64,000 nt of DNA from DASXRA01 sp036502575 (GCA_036502575.1 DASXYL010000081.1:50613-114612); one strand, 5' to 3'; shown: positions 23,842 to 32,136, counted from the first letter of the stretch. Translations and numbers: made by a program. Notes: generated by a model not told the origin, from the letters alone.

Positions 23842-25074
23842 TCAGGCCTTTCGGAACAGCACCGACGCGTTGTGCCCGCCGAAGCCGAAGGAGTTGCAGA
23901 TTGCCGCCGGGACGGTCATCGAGCGGGCCTTGGTCGGTACGTCGACACGCAGTTCCTCGTCGGGGTGTTGCAGGTTGATCGTCGGCGGGACGATGTCGTC
24001 CCGGACGGCGAGCAGGGTGGCGATGCTCTCCACCGCACCGGCCGCGCCGATGAGGTGCCCGGTCATCGACTTGGTCGCGGTGACCACGGTCTGATCGCCG
24101 AACAGCCGGGCGACGGCTTTGGTCTCGCCCATGTCGCCGGCCGGGGTCGACGTCGCGTGCGCGTTGACGTGCACCACGTCCGACAAGGCCACACCGGACC
24201 GCGCGAAGGCCTGCTGCATCGCTCGCTGCTGACCCGATCCGGCCGGGTCGGGCGCGGTGATGTGGTGGCTGTCGGACGTGACGCCGGCCCCGCCCAACAC
24301 GGCGTAGGGCGCGCGGCCACGGGCCGCGGCGTCGGCCCGACGTTCCAGGACCAGCACCCCGGCGCCCTCGCCGATGACGAAGCCGTCGCGGTCGCGGTCG
24401 AACGGACGCGACGCGCCGGCCGGGTCGTCATTGCGGGTGCTCATCGCGCGCATCTGGGCGAAGCCACTGATCGTCAGCGGGTGGATGCAGGCCTCGGTAC
24501 CGCCCACGACCACCAGGTCGGCCCGATCGAGCTCGAGCAGGTCGAGGCCGTAGGCGATCGCCTCGGCGCCGGACGCGCAGGCGCTGACCGGCGTGAACAC
24601 ACCGGCCCGGGCACCGAGCTTGAGACCGACGTAGGCGGCCGGCCCGTTCGGCATGTCCATCGGGATGAGCATCGGGCTGACCTTGGTCGGGCCCTTCGCC
24701 AGCATCAGATCGTGCTGATCGATCAGGCTCGTCACGCCGCCGATGCCCGTACCGATGACGACCGCGACGCGCTCCGGGACCAGCCCGTTGTCCTGGGTGG
24801 TGCCCACGAACCCGGCGTCGGCCCAGGCCTCCTCGGCGGCGACCAGCGCCGCCTGCTGGGCCCGGTCCATCCGGCGGGCCTGGGCCCGGGGGAGCAGGTT
24901 GGCCGGTTCGACGGCCATCCGGGCCGCGAACCGGACCGGCAGCTCGGCGGCCCAGTCCTCGGACAGCGCGCGCACGCCGGAGTGCCCGTTCAGCATTGCG
25001 TCCCACGTGGCCTTGACGTCGCCACCGAGGGGTGTGGTGGCGCCGATGCCGGTGACGACGATGTCGTCAGTCAT
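23842..25074 (-). CDS. fabF: 3-oxoacyl-ACP synthase II (FabF)
   Basis: The product is 410 aa. The catalytic triad is visible: Cys in SACASGAEAIAYG, His in VNAHATSTPAGD, and the second His in TKSMTGHLIGAAG. The Lys and Phe gate around NSFGFGGHN are conserved. FabF extends acyl-ACP with malonyl-ACP. ATG 25074 is chosen over GTG 25080 because AAGGAG then lies at a normal distance. It follows acpP by 48 bp and precedes accD by 2 bp. Confidence 0.94.
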   Translation of the reverse strand: MTDDIVVTGIGATTPLGGDVKATWDAMLNGHSGVRALSEDWAAELPVRFAARMAVEPANLLPRAQARRMDRAQQAALVAAEEAWADAGFVGTTQDNGLVPERVAVVIGTGIGGVTSLIDQHDLMLAKGPTKVSPMLIPMDMPNGPAAYVGLKLGARAGVFTPVSACASGAEAIAYGLDLLELDRADLVVVGGTEACIHPLTISGFAQMRAMSTRNDDPAGASRPFDRDRDGFVIGEGAGVLVLERRADAAARGRAPYAVLGGAGVTSDSHHITAPDPAGSGQQRAMQQAFARSGVALSDVVHVNAHATSTPAGDMGETKAVARLFGDQTVVTATKSMTGHLIGAAGAVESIATLLAVRDDIVPPTINLQHPDEELRVDVPTKARSMTVPAAICNSFGFGGHNASVLFRKA

Positions 25075-25122
25075 GAGCACGGTCTCCTTGTGGGATGGGT
25101 GCGAATGATGGGTTCAGCGTGA

Positions 25123-25368
25123 TCAGCCGTTCGACTGGATGTAGCTGACGGCGTCGCCGACGGTCTTGAGCTTGGGCAGCTCGTCGTCGGGGATCTTCAC
25201 GCCGAACTTCTCCTCGGCGGCCATGGCCACCTCGACCATCGACAGCGAGTCGACGTCCAGGTCGTCGGTGAACGACTTGTCGTCGACGACGTCCGCGGGA
25301 CTGACGTCGGCAACTTCGTTCAGGATCTCCGCGAGTCCGGCGCGGATCTCCTCGGTAGTGGCAGCCAC
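25123..25368 (-). CDS. acpP: Acyl carrier protein
   Basis: The product is 81 aa and acidic. Ser41 in DLDVDSLSMVE is the 4'-phosphopantetheine attachment site. The fold (four helices) and position between fabH and fabF show that it is the carrier for the FAS-II enzymes of this operon. The equivalent mycobacterial AcpM has a longer tail that is absent here. Confidence 0.96.
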   Translation of the reverse strand: MAATTEEIRAGLAEILNEVADVSPADVVDDKSFTDDLDVDSLSMVEVAMAAEEKFGVKIPDDELPKLKTVGDAVSYIQSNG

Positions 25369-25390
25369 TGGATGGTTCCTTTCGGTTGGG

Positions 25391-26359
25391 TTATGGAGCT
25401 AGGACAACTTGACTCGCGTACGCGAGTCCTGAGCCGAAGCCCAGCAGCAACACCGGGGCCCCGGACGGGATCTCGCCCCGTTCGACCATCTTCGACAGCG
25501 CGAGCGGGATTGTCGCGGCGGACGTGTTTCCCGACACCTGAACGTCCCGGGCCACGATCGCGTTCGGCGCGTTCAGCTTCTTGGCGATCGCATCGATCAT
25601 CCGCAGGTTGGCCTGGTGCGGGACGAACGCGGCGATGTCGGCCAGGTCGACCCCGGCCCGGCGGCACGCCTCGAGCGCGATCGCCGGCATCTGCGACGTG
25701 GCCCAGCGGTAGACCGTCTGGCCCTCCTGGGCGAAGAAGCGTGACTCCTCGTCGATGGTCACGGTGCGCGACTGGGCTCCGTCGCTGCCCCACACGATAG
25801 GCCCGATGGCTGGTTCGTCCGCGGGGCCGACCACGGCGGCGCCGGCCCCGTCGGCGAGGATGATGCACGTCGAGCGGTCGTTGAAGTCCAACCACCCGGA
25901 GAAGCGTTCCGAGGCGACGACCAGCACGTTGCGGGCCTGCCCGGTGAGGACGGCCGCCGAGGCGGCGTTCAGCGAGTAGACGAATCCCGAGCAGCCGGTG
26001 TTCAGGTCGTACGCGCCCGGCGCCACGATGCCCAGCCGGCTGGCCAGCTCCGGAGCGGCGGCCGGCACCGGGGTGGGCATGGTGCACGTCGCGGTGATCA
26101 CCAGGTCGATGTCGCTCGTCGCCACGCCGGCCGCGGCGAGCGCCTTGCTCGCGGCGTGCTCGGCCATGTCGACGACCGTCTCGTCCGGATCGGCGAAGCG
26201 CCGCTCGATGATGCCGACCCGGGTGCGGATCCACTCGTCGTTCGTGTCGACGCCACGTGCCACCAGGTCGTCGTTGGTGACGACGTTGGCCGGCTGGTAA
26301 TGGCCGAGCCCGAGGATGCGAGAACCGGGGACGGTCGGGGGGGTCGCGTTCAGTGCCAC
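25391..26359 (-). CDS. fabH: 3-oxoacyl-ACP synthase III (FabH)
   Basis: The product is 322 aa. The catalytic Cys123 is in NTGCSGFVY, histidine in VPHQANLRMID and asparagine in SGNTSAATIPLAL. FabH starts fatty-acid synthesis by condensing acyl-CoA with malonyl-ACP; in actinobacteria it often accepts branched starters. The start GTG overlaps the fabD stop by one base (TAGTG), so the two are coupled. Confidence 0.95.
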   Translation of the reverse strand: MALNATPPTVPGSRILGLGHYQPANVVTNDDLVARGVDTNDEWIRTRVGIIERRFADPDETVVDMAEHAASKALAAAGVATSDIDLVITATCTMPTPVPAAAPELASRLGIVAPGAYDLNTGCSGFVYSLNAASAAVLTGQARNVLVVASERFSGWLDFNDRSTCIILADGAGAAVVGPADEPAIGPIVWGSDGAQSRTVTIDEESRFFAQEGQTVYRWATSQMPAIALEACRRAGVDLADIAAFVPHQANLRMIDAIAKKLNAPNAIVARDVQVSGNTSAATIPLALSKMVERGEIPSGAPVLLLGFGSGLAYASQVVLAP

Positions 26360-27534
26360 TAGTGCTCCGATCCGCTCTGCAGACGGGCGACGGGAAGTCC
26401 CGCCGCCACGATGTCGCCGTCATGTCGTAACCACTCGACGAGGACGCCGGCGGCGCCGGCCACGATCGAGTGCTCGTCGCGGTTGGTCCGAACGGTGCCG
26501 AGCGCGGTACCGCGGGCCACCGGTGCCCCCTCGGCGAGCTCGGCCCGGGTGAAGACCCCCTTCGCCGGGGCGACGACCACCTGGAAGTCGGGGGTGTGCT
26601 CACCGTGGCCGTGCTGCGGGCGGCTGTTGATCAGCCGCCGGGCCGCCTCGAGGTCGGCCGGCGTCTTGAGCGCGAGCAGCTCGATCCCGGGCAGTTCGCG
26701 CTTGGCGATGCCGGTGAGCGTGCCGGCCGGGGGCAGCTCGATCGCGGCGCTGACGCCGAGGTCGCGCAGCGTGTGCAGGACCAGGTCCCACCGGACCGGC
26801 CGCGTCACCTGCGCGACCAGCCGCGCGACGAGCTCGGCCCCGGTGGTCACCGAGGCGCCGTCGGCGTTGGACAGCAGGATGTGGTGCGGGTCGGCGACGT
26901 CCATGGTCGCGGCGTAGTCGTGCAGGGCGGCCTCGGCGGGGGCCATGTAGCTGGAGTGGAAGGCGCCCGCGACCGGCAGCGGTCGCACCCGGGCCCCGGC
27001 CGGCGGCTCGGCGGCCAGCTTGGCCAGGTCATCCAGCGCGCCGGCGGCGACGATCTGCCCGGCGCCGTTGCGGTTCGCGGGGACGAGCCCGACCGCCTCG
27101 ATGCCGGCGACGACCTCGTCCGGGCTGCCGCCCAGCACGGCCGACATCCCGGTCGGGGTCAGCGCGCAGGCGGCGGCCATCTCGAACCCGCGACGGGCGG
27201 CGAATCCGACCGCTGCGCTCGCCGTGAGCGCCCCGGCGACGGTGGCCGCGGTGAGCTCGCCGACACTGTGCCCGGCGAACACCGAGGCGCCGGCGCCCCC
27301 GCCGTCCACGCCGAGGTGCGGCGCCGCGAGCACACCCAGGGCGACGATCAGCGGCTGGGTGACGGCCGTGTCCTTGATCTCGTCCGCGTCGGCGGTGGTG
27401 CCGAGTCGCAGCAGGTCGAGCTTGGCGATCTCGCCCAGTTCGCCGACGAGGTCCCCGGCGCCGGGGACCTCGAGCCACGGGGTGAGCATTCCGGGGCTTT
27501 GGGCCCCCTGTCCGGGCGCGAGAACGGCGATCAC
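26359..27534 (-). CDS. fabD: Malonyl-CoA:ACP transacylase FabD with C-terminal biotinyl/lipoyl-like domain
   Basis: The product is 391 aa. The acyltransferase domain has APGQGAQSPGM at the start, the nucleophile Ser90 in GHSVGEL and the catalytic His193 in GAFHSSYM. FabD loads malonate onto ACP. Residues about 317-386 form an extra module (VVVAPAKGVFTRAELAEG, GTALGTVRT, AGVLVEWLRHDGDIVAAGLPVARL) whose strand pattern resembles biotinyl or lipoyl domains, but the hairpin has no lysine to modify. Ordinary FabD is about 310 aa. It is the first gene of the fab operon. Confidence 0.92.
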   Translation of the reverse strand: MIAVLAPGQGAQSPGMLTPWLEVPGAGDLVGELGEIAKLDLLRLGTTADADEIKDTAVTQPLIVALGVLAAPHLGVDGGGAGASVFAGHSVGELTAATVAGALTASAAVGFAARRGFEMAAACALTPTGMSAVLGGSPDEVVAGIEAVGLVPANRNGAGQIVAAGALDDLAKLAAEPPAGARVRPLPVAGAFHSSYMAPAEAALHDYAATMDVADPHHILLSNADGASVTTGAELVARLVAQVTRPVRWDLVLHTLRDLGVSAAIELPPAGTLTGIAKRELPGIELLALKTPADLEAARRLINSRPQHGHGEHTPDFQVVVAPAKGVFTRAELAEGAPVARGTALGTVRTNRDEHSIVAGAAGVLVEWLRHDGDIVAAGLPVARLQSGSEH

Positions 27535-27684
27535 ACCCTTGACGATCCCCGCTGAGCGACTGCCGGCGCGATGGCGGCACGTACAGCGTTGCCACGGCAG
27601 TTGTTGTAGCTATCCCACAATGGCCAGGGTCACCTTGCCCCGGTGTAAAGCTGCTACCTGTAGGAGATTGACCAAGTAATCTGG

Positions 27685-27701
27685 CGGCAAAGTAGTTGCC
27701 G
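27685..27701. promoter_or_regulatory. Inverted repeat between the PucR-type regulator and fabD
   Basis: CGGCAA-AGTAG-TTGCCG is a perfect 6-bp dyad 9 bp downstream of the regulator stop and about 150 bp before fabD. The 175-bp gap must hold the fab promoter. The dyad could be the regulator's binding site or part of a weak terminator; sequence alone does not decide. Confidence 0.3.
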
Positions 27702-27709
27702 TCTCCGCG

Positions 27710-28864
27710 TCACACGTCCAAGCGGCCCAACGCGAGCGCAACCTGGATGGTGAACGCCCCCCGTGGGTCGGTGGGCGCCTCGCCGCAGATCTCACCGACT
27801 CGCCGCAGCCGGTAGCGCACCGTGTTGGCGTGCACGAACAGCGCCCGGGCCGTCGTCTCGAGTCCGCCGCCGGCGGCGAGGAACGCGGTGACCGTGTCGA
27901 GCAGGACGTCGCCGGCCTTGGCCAGCGGCAGGTACACCTGGGTAATGAGCGCCTCGCGGGCCTCGGCGTCGCCGGCGAGCGCGCGCTCGGGCAGCAACGC
28001 GTCGGCGCTGACCGGACGCGGCGCCGCCGCCCAGCCGGGAGCTGCCCGCAGGCCGGCGAGGGCGGCGCGGGTCACGATGCTCGCCGCGCCGACATCGCTC
28101 GCCCGGGGGCCGACCACCACCGGGCCGTCGCCGAACGCGGACAGGATGCCGGTGGCGGCGATGAGCGGATCGTCGATGTTGCCGAGCACGACAACCAGCC
28201 GTCCGCCGTGCGTGCCGGCCAGCGCGTCGAAGCCGAGCCGCCGGGCGGCGACGTGCACGGCCGACAGTGTCTGCTCGGGGTCGTCCTCCGGGGCGGCCCC
28301 GACTACGGCGGTCACCGGTCCGGTCGAGCGCCAGCCGAGCGCGGCCAGCTGGCTCTGCGGCTCGTCGGCGATCGACACCCCGCGCACCAGGCCGTCGATG
28401 ACCAGCGCTTCGAGGCGGGCGTCCCACGCGCCGCGGCTCTCGGCGGCGCTGGCGTACACGCGAGCGCTCGCGAAGGCGAGCTCGCGGGTGAACCGCAGCA
28501 GCTCCTCGCGCACGGCGCCTGCCGCCTCCGGCTCGGCCAGCTTGGGCAGCTGCTCCTCGGTCACCTCGATGGCGGTACGGACGAGCTCGACGGTCTGCTG
28601 CAGACTCACCGCGCGGGCCATCGCCTGCGGGGCGGCGGCGAACACCTCGCCGGTCAGGCGCAGCACGTCGTCGGGGGAGCGCATCCACTCGACGAACGAC
28701 GCGATGCCGGCCTGCGCGACGAGCGTCACCCACGAGCGCTGGTCGGCGGGCAACGTACGAAACCACGGCAGCTCGTCGTCCATCCGGGCGACCGCTTGCG
28801 TGGCGAGGCGCCCCGCCGCCTGTTCGATACGGCGGATCGTCGCCTCATCGTGCCCCGGCTTCAT
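27710..28864 (-). CDS. fasR: PucR-type transcriptional activator, FasR-like
   Basis: The product is 384 aa. The C terminus holds a PucR-family helix-turn-helix (LETTARALFVHANTVRYRLRRVGEICG, about 338-364), preceded by a GGDEF-related middle region (VVGAAPEDDPEQTL...GGRLVVVLGN) and an N-terminal helical domain. A PucR-type regulator directly upstream of fabD is the arrangement of FasR in Streptomyces and of its mycobacterial counterpart beside aceE and fabD. It would activate the fab operon that follows. Assignment as FasR is from position plus family. Confidence 0.85.
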   Translation of the reverse strand: MKPGHDEATIRRIEQAAGRLATQAVARMDDELPWFRTLPADQRSWVTLVAQAGIASFVEWMRSPDDVLRLTGEVFAAAPQAMARAVSLQQTVELVRTAIEVTEEQLPKLAEPEAAGAVREELLRFTRELAFASARVYASAAESRGAWDARLEALVIDGLVRGVSIADEPQSQLAALGWRSTGPVTAVVGAAPEDDPEQTLSAVHVAARRLGFDALAGTHGGRLVVVLGNIDDPLIAATGILSAFGDGPVVVGPRASDVGAASIVTRAALAGLRAAPGWAAAPRPVSADALLPERALAGDAEAREALITQVYLPLAKAGDVLLDTVTAFLAAGGGLETTARALFVHANTVRYRLRRVGEICGEAPTDPRGAFTIQVALALGRLDV

Positions 28865-28901
28865 GAGATGAAGCCTGCCACGCCGTCCGGTGCCTTCCCC
28901 A

Positions 28902-28949
28902 AGTTGTCCGCGCTCAGACGTGTCATGGCATCGCGAAGCGCGGACAACT
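28902..28949. repeat. 13-bp inverted repeat between divergent regulator and PHP genes
   Basis: AGTTGTCCGCGCT (28902-28914) and AGCGCGGACAACT (28937-28949) pair perfectly around a 22-nt centre containing GTGTCATGGCATCGCG. It spans most of the divergent promoter region and ends 15 bp before the -10 box of the PHP gene. It may be an operator or another dispersed palindrome. Confidence 0.7.
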
Positions 28950-28964
28950 CGGCGTGGGGGCGGC

Positions 28965-28970
28965 TAACGT
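28965..28970 (+). promoter_or_regulatory. -10 box TAACGT of a leaderless PHP transcript
   Basis: TAACGT lies 7 nt before ATG 28978, with no ribosome site in between. This supports ATG 28978 as start and a leaderless mRNA. Confidence 0.4.
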
Positions 28971-28977
28971 AGCGGCG

Positions 28978-30012
28978 ATGAGTCCGCGGGATCCCATTGC
29001 TGACTTGCGGCGCATCGCGTTCCTGCTCGAACGGGCGCTCGAGCCGACGTATCGGGTGCGAGCCTTTCGCACGGCGGCCGCGCGGGCCGAGTCGGTGCCG
29101 CGCGACGAGCTGCTCGACCGGGCCTTGGCTGAGACCCTGCGCGAGCTGCCCGACATCGGCGAGGCCACCGCGCGGTGCATCACCGAATCGTTGGCCGGGG
29201 TGGTTCCGGCCTACCTGCGGCGGCTCGAGGCGAGTGCCGGGCCGCTGACCGACGGCGGGGCGCAGCTGCGGGCGGCGCTGCGCGGCGACTGCCACACGCA
29301 TTCGGACTGGTCCGACGGCGGCTCACCGATCCGGGAGATGGCCGAGACCGCCCGCGATCTCGGCCACGAGTACCTGGTGCTCACCGACCACTCGCCCCGC
29401 CTGACCGTCGCCCACGGACTCACCGCTGCCCGCCTCGAACGTCAGCTCGACGAGGTCGCGGCGCTCAACGACGACCTCGAACCGTTCCGGATCCTGACCG
29501 GTATCGAGGTCGACATCCTCGACGACGGCCGGCTCGATCAGAAGCCCGACCTGCTGGCCCGGCTCGACCTGGTGGTCGCCAGTGTCCACAGTGGACTGCG
29601 GATGCCATCGGACGAGATGACGCCACGCATGGTGGGCGCCATCGCCAATCCGCACACCGACGTGCTCGGCCACTGCACCGGACGGCTCATCAAGGGCGGG
29701 CGGGGCACCCGGCCGGAGTCGCAGTTCGACGCCGAGATCGTGTTCGCCGCCTGCGAGCGATTCGGGGTAGCCGTCGAGGTGAACTCGAGACCCGAACGGC
29801 TTGATCCGCCCAGACGGCTGCTGCGCCTGGCCGTCGAGACCGGATGCCTCGTCTCGATCGACACCGACGCCCACGCGCCGGGCCAGCTCGACTGGCAGCC
29901 CTACGGATGCGCCCGGGCCGAGCAGTGCGAAGTCCCCGTCGAGACGATCGTCAACACCTGGTCGGCGGATCAGCTGCTGGCCTGGACGGCCGACCACGGC
30001 GTGCGTCCGTGA
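28978..30012 (+). CDS. PHP domain phosphoesterase/hydrolase with helix-hairpin-helix N terminus
   Basis: The product is 344 aa. Residues about 1-90 form a helical region with ELPDIGEATARCI, a helix-hairpin-helix like that of family X polymerases. The PHP domain follows with metal ligands CHTHSDWSDG (His106, His108), LTDHSPRL, ASVHSGL, LGHCTGRL and DTDAHAPGQLDW. This resembles the C-terminal half of PolX without the polymerase domain. It probably hydrolyses phosphoester bonds in DNA repair or metabolism. Its stop overlaps the pirin start by 4 bp. Confidence 0.82.
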   Translation: MSPRDPIADLRRIAFLLERALEPTYRVRAFRTAAARAESVPRDELLDRALAETLRELPDIGEATARCITESLAGVVPAYLRRLEASAGPLTDGGAQLRAALRGDCHTHSDWSDGGSPIREMAETARDLGHEYLVLTDHSPRLTVAHGLTAARLERQLDEVAALNDDLEPFRILTGIEVDILDDGRLDQKPDLLARLDLVVASVHSGLRMPSDEMTPRMVGAIANPHTDVLGHCTGRLIKGGRGTRPESQFDAEIVFAACERFGVAVEVNSRPERLDPPRRLLRLAVETGCLVSIDTDAHAPGQLDWQPYGCARAEQCEVPVETIVNTWSADQLLAWTADHGVRP

Positions 30013-30614
30013 TCGAGATCCGCCGGGGCGCCGACCGGGCGGTGACGACGACGCCGGGCATCACGACCTGGCACGGGTTCTCGTCCGGAGCGCACTACGA
30101 CCCGGCCAACCTGTCGTTCGGCCCACTGGTCGCCCACGACGTGCACGCCGTTGCGCCCGGCGCCGGCTTCGAGCGGCATTCGCATCGAGGGCTGGAAATC
30201 GTCAGCTGGGTACTGACCGGGACGCTGCGGCACCAGGACTCGTCCGGACGGTCGAACACCGTACGGCACGGTATGGTGCAGCACGTGTCGGCGGGCTCCG
30301 GCATCGAGCACGCCGAGCTCAACGGCGGCGACGACGAGCTGCGCTTCGTGCAGATGTGGCTGCTCGGTGCAGCGGGTGAACCGGCCTACCGCACGGGCGC
30401 GGTCGACCGGCCCGGCGGGCAGTTCGTCGTTGTGACGGGGGCCGCCCGGCTGGCCGCCGCGCCGTTCGTCCACGTGTTCGTAGCGCACGGCACGGCGCGG
30501 ATCGGAGGCGTCGACCTGGCGGCCGGCGACGAGGCCCGGATCACCGACGAGCCGGTCGACGTCGACGTCGACGGGGAGCTGCTCACCTGGGAGCTACTCC
30601 GAGCAGGCTGTTGA
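30009..30614 (+). CDS. Pirin family protein
   Basis: The product is 201 aa beginning at a GTG that overlaps the PHP stop (GTGA). The N-terminal cupin has the pirin metal motif: HDVHAVAPGAGFERHSHRGLEIVSWVLTG and GSGIEHAE, with the expected His/His/His/Glu set. Pirins are iron-binding cupins; bacterial members are quercetinases or redox-sensing regulators. This copy is shorter than classic pirins (about 230-290 aa), the C-terminal cupin being compact. Confidence 0.85.
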   Translation: MIEIRRGADRAVTTTPGITTWHGFSSGAHYDPANLSFGPLVAHDVHAVAPGAGFERHSHRGLEIVSWVLTGTLRHQDSSGRSNTVRHGMVQHVSAGSGIEHAELNGGDDELRFVQMWLLGAAGEPAYRTGAVDRPGGQFVVVTGAARLAAAPFVHVFVAHGTARIGGVDLAAGDEARITDEPVDVDVDGELLTWELLRAGC

Positions 30615-30660
30615 TCACCGGATGGGGGCGAGCACGACCCCTTCATCCTGGCTAACCGGC

Positions 30661-30691
30661 TTGTGTTGGAGTGGGCTCTAACGCCTACTGT
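30661..30691 (+). promoter_or_regulatory. MerR-type promoter and operator
   Basis: TTGTGT (30661-30666) and TACTGT (30686-30691) are separated by 19 bp, the overlong spacer of MerR-controlled promoters. Inside it, GTTGGAG-TGGG-CTCTAAC (30665-30682) is an inverted repeat with one mismatch. The MerR gene starts 8 nt after the -10 box, so the transcript is leaderless and autoregulated. Confidence 0.7.
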
Positions 30692-30698
30692 CGATGAT

Positions 30699-31076
30699 GT
30701 GACGAGCTGGTCCACTCCCGAAGCGGCCGAGAAGTGCGGGCTCACCCAGTACACGCTGCGCTGGTACGAGCGGATCGGGCTGCTGCAGCCGATCGTCCGC
30801 GGGCCCGACGGCCGGCGTCGGTTCAGCGACGAGGACGTGAGCTGGCTCCTGCTCATCAGCAGGCTGCGCGCCACCGGCATGACAGTGCGCGACATGCAGC
30901 GTTACGCCCAGCTCGTCCGGTCCGGGGCCGGCGAGGACGAGCGGCTGGGCCTGCTGCAGCGCCATCGCGAGATGGTCGTCCAGGCCATCACCGAACGTCA
31001 GGAATGCCTGCAGGTGCTCGACAACAAGATCAGTTACTACGGTCGTGCGGTCCGCGCGGCCACGAAGGGAACGTGA
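30699..31076 (+). CDS. MerR family transcriptional regulator
   Basis: The product is 125 aa from GTG 30699. The MerR helix-turn-helix and wing are TPEAAEKCGLTQYTLRWYERIGLL and GRRRFSDEDVSWLLLISRLRATGMTV, followed by a coiled-coil dimer helix. No effector-binding cysteine pair is seen, so a metal sensor is unlikely; relatives paired with aldo-keto reductases respond to small organic or reactive carbonyl compounds. An upstream start at 30663 would overlap the operator and is rejected. The reductase follows 2 bp downstream. Confidence 0.87.
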   Translation: MTSWSTPEAAEKCGLTQYTLRWYERIGLLQPIVRGPDGRRRFSDEDVSWLLLISRLRATGMTVRDMQRYAQLVRSGAGEDERLGLLQRHREMVVQAITERQECLQVLDNKISYYGRAVRAATKGT

Positions 31077-31078
31077 AC

Positions 31079-32032
31079 ATGCGCACAGTCGCATTCGGCG
31101 ACCTGACCGTGTCGGCCCAGGGGCTGGGCTGCATGGGTATGAGTGAGTGGTACGGCGCCGCCGACTGGGACGAGTCGCTCGCGACGATCCACCGTGCCCT
31201 CGAACTCGGCGTCACCTTCCTCGACACCGCCGACGTGTACGGCGCCGGCCACAACGAGGTCCTCGTCGGCCGGGCGATCGCCGGGCGGCGCGACGAGGTG
31301 CAGCTGGCCACCAAGTTCGGCATCGATCGCTCCGGCGGTGATAGTGCCCGCACCATCCGGGGTGAGCGTGGTTATGTGAAGCGGGCCTGCGAGGCGTCGC
31401 TGCTGCGCCTCGGGGTCGAGGTCATCGACCTGTACTACCTGCACCGCCCGCCGCAGACCGCCGAGATCGAGGAGACCGTCGGGGCGATGGCCGAGCTGGT
31501 CCAGGAGGGCAAGGTGCGGTATCTGGGCCTGTCCGAGGTCGACGACAGCCTGCTGCGCCGGGCGTACTCCGTGCACCCGATCACCGCCGTGCAGAGCGAG
31601 TACTCGCTGTGGACGCGCGACGTGGAGACAGCCGCGCTGAGCGCCATGCGCGAGCTCGGCGTGGGACTCGTGCCGTACTCCCCGCTCGGCCGCGGATTCC
31701 TGACCGGCACCGTCGATGTCGCGTCGCTGGACGACGCCGACTTCCGGGCCCGCAATCCGCGCTTCGCCGACGGGGGCGCCGAGGCCAACCAGGCCATTGC
31801 CGATGCCGTCCGCAAGGTCGCCGAGGCCAAGGGTGTGGCGCCGGCTCAGGTGGCGCTGGGCTGGGTGTACGCGCAGCAGGACCGGCTCGGGGTGCCCGTC
31901 GTCCCGATTCCGGGCACCAAGCGGATCAAGTGGCTCGAGCAGAACGTCGCCGCGCTGGACGTCACGCTCGACGCCGGCGACCTGGCGGTGCTCGACCAGC
32001 TGGCCGGCCAGACCGTCGGCGCCCGCTACTGA
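31079..32032 (+). CDS. Aldo/keto reductase
   Basis: The product is 317 aa with the AKR catalytic tetrad Asp49, Tyr54 (FLDTADVYG), Lys79 (ATKFG) and His122 (YYLHRPP), and the C-terminal NADPH site PIPGTKRIKWLEQN. It reduces aldehydes or ketones with NADPH. It is co-transcribed with the MerR gene, which should induce it. The stop codon is the first base triplet of an 18-bp tandem repeat that leads into an extragenic palindrome. Confidence 0.9.
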   Translation: MRTVAFGDLTVSAQGLGCMGMSEWYGAADWDESLATIHRALELGVTFLDTADVYGAGHNEVLVGRAIAGRRDEVQLATKFGIDRSGGDSARTIRGERGYVKRACEASLLRLGVEVIDLYYLHRPPQTAEIEETVGAMAELVQEGKVRYLGLSEVDDSLLRRAYSVHPITAVQSEYSLWTRDVETAALSAMRELGVGLVPYSPLGRGFLTGTVDVASLDDADFRARNPRFADGGAEANQAIADAVRKVAEAKGVAPAQVALGWVYAQQDRLGVPVVPIPGTKRIKWLEQNVAALDVTLDAGDLAVLDQLAGQTVGARY

Positions 32033-32065
32033 GCTGTTCCGGTTTTGTGAGCTGTTCCGGTTTTG
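32030..32065. repeat. 18-bp direct tandem duplication starting at the reductase stop codon
   Basis: TGAGCTGTTCCGGTTTTG occurs twice in exact tandem (32030-32047 and 32048-32065). The first copy includes the stop codon of the aldo/keto reductase, and the second runs into the left arm of the palindrome at 32057. Confidence 0.9.
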
Positions 32066-32106
32066 GTCACCCAGCCGTCTATATGACGCTGGGCGACCAA
32101 AACCGG
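32057..32106. repeat. Extragenic palindrome, TTTTGGTCGCCCAGC family, copy 2
   Basis: CCGGTTTTGGTCACCCAGC (32057-32075) pairs with GCTGGGCGACCAAAACCGG (32088-32106) over 19 bp with one G-T type mismatch. It is nearly identical to copy 1 at 21487-21532. It lies between convergent genes and could terminate transcription from both sides. Confidence 0.88.
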
Positions 32107-32131
32107 AGGGCTCGGGACCGGAGGGCTCGGG
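32102..32131. repeat. 15-bp direct tandem duplication at the right flank of palindrome copy 2
   Basis: ACCGGAGGGCTCGGG occurs twice in exact tandem (32102-32116 and 32117-32131), starting within the right arm of the palindrome. With the left-hand duplication, both borders of the element are duplicated. Confidence 0.88.
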
Positions 32132-32136
32132 CTGAA

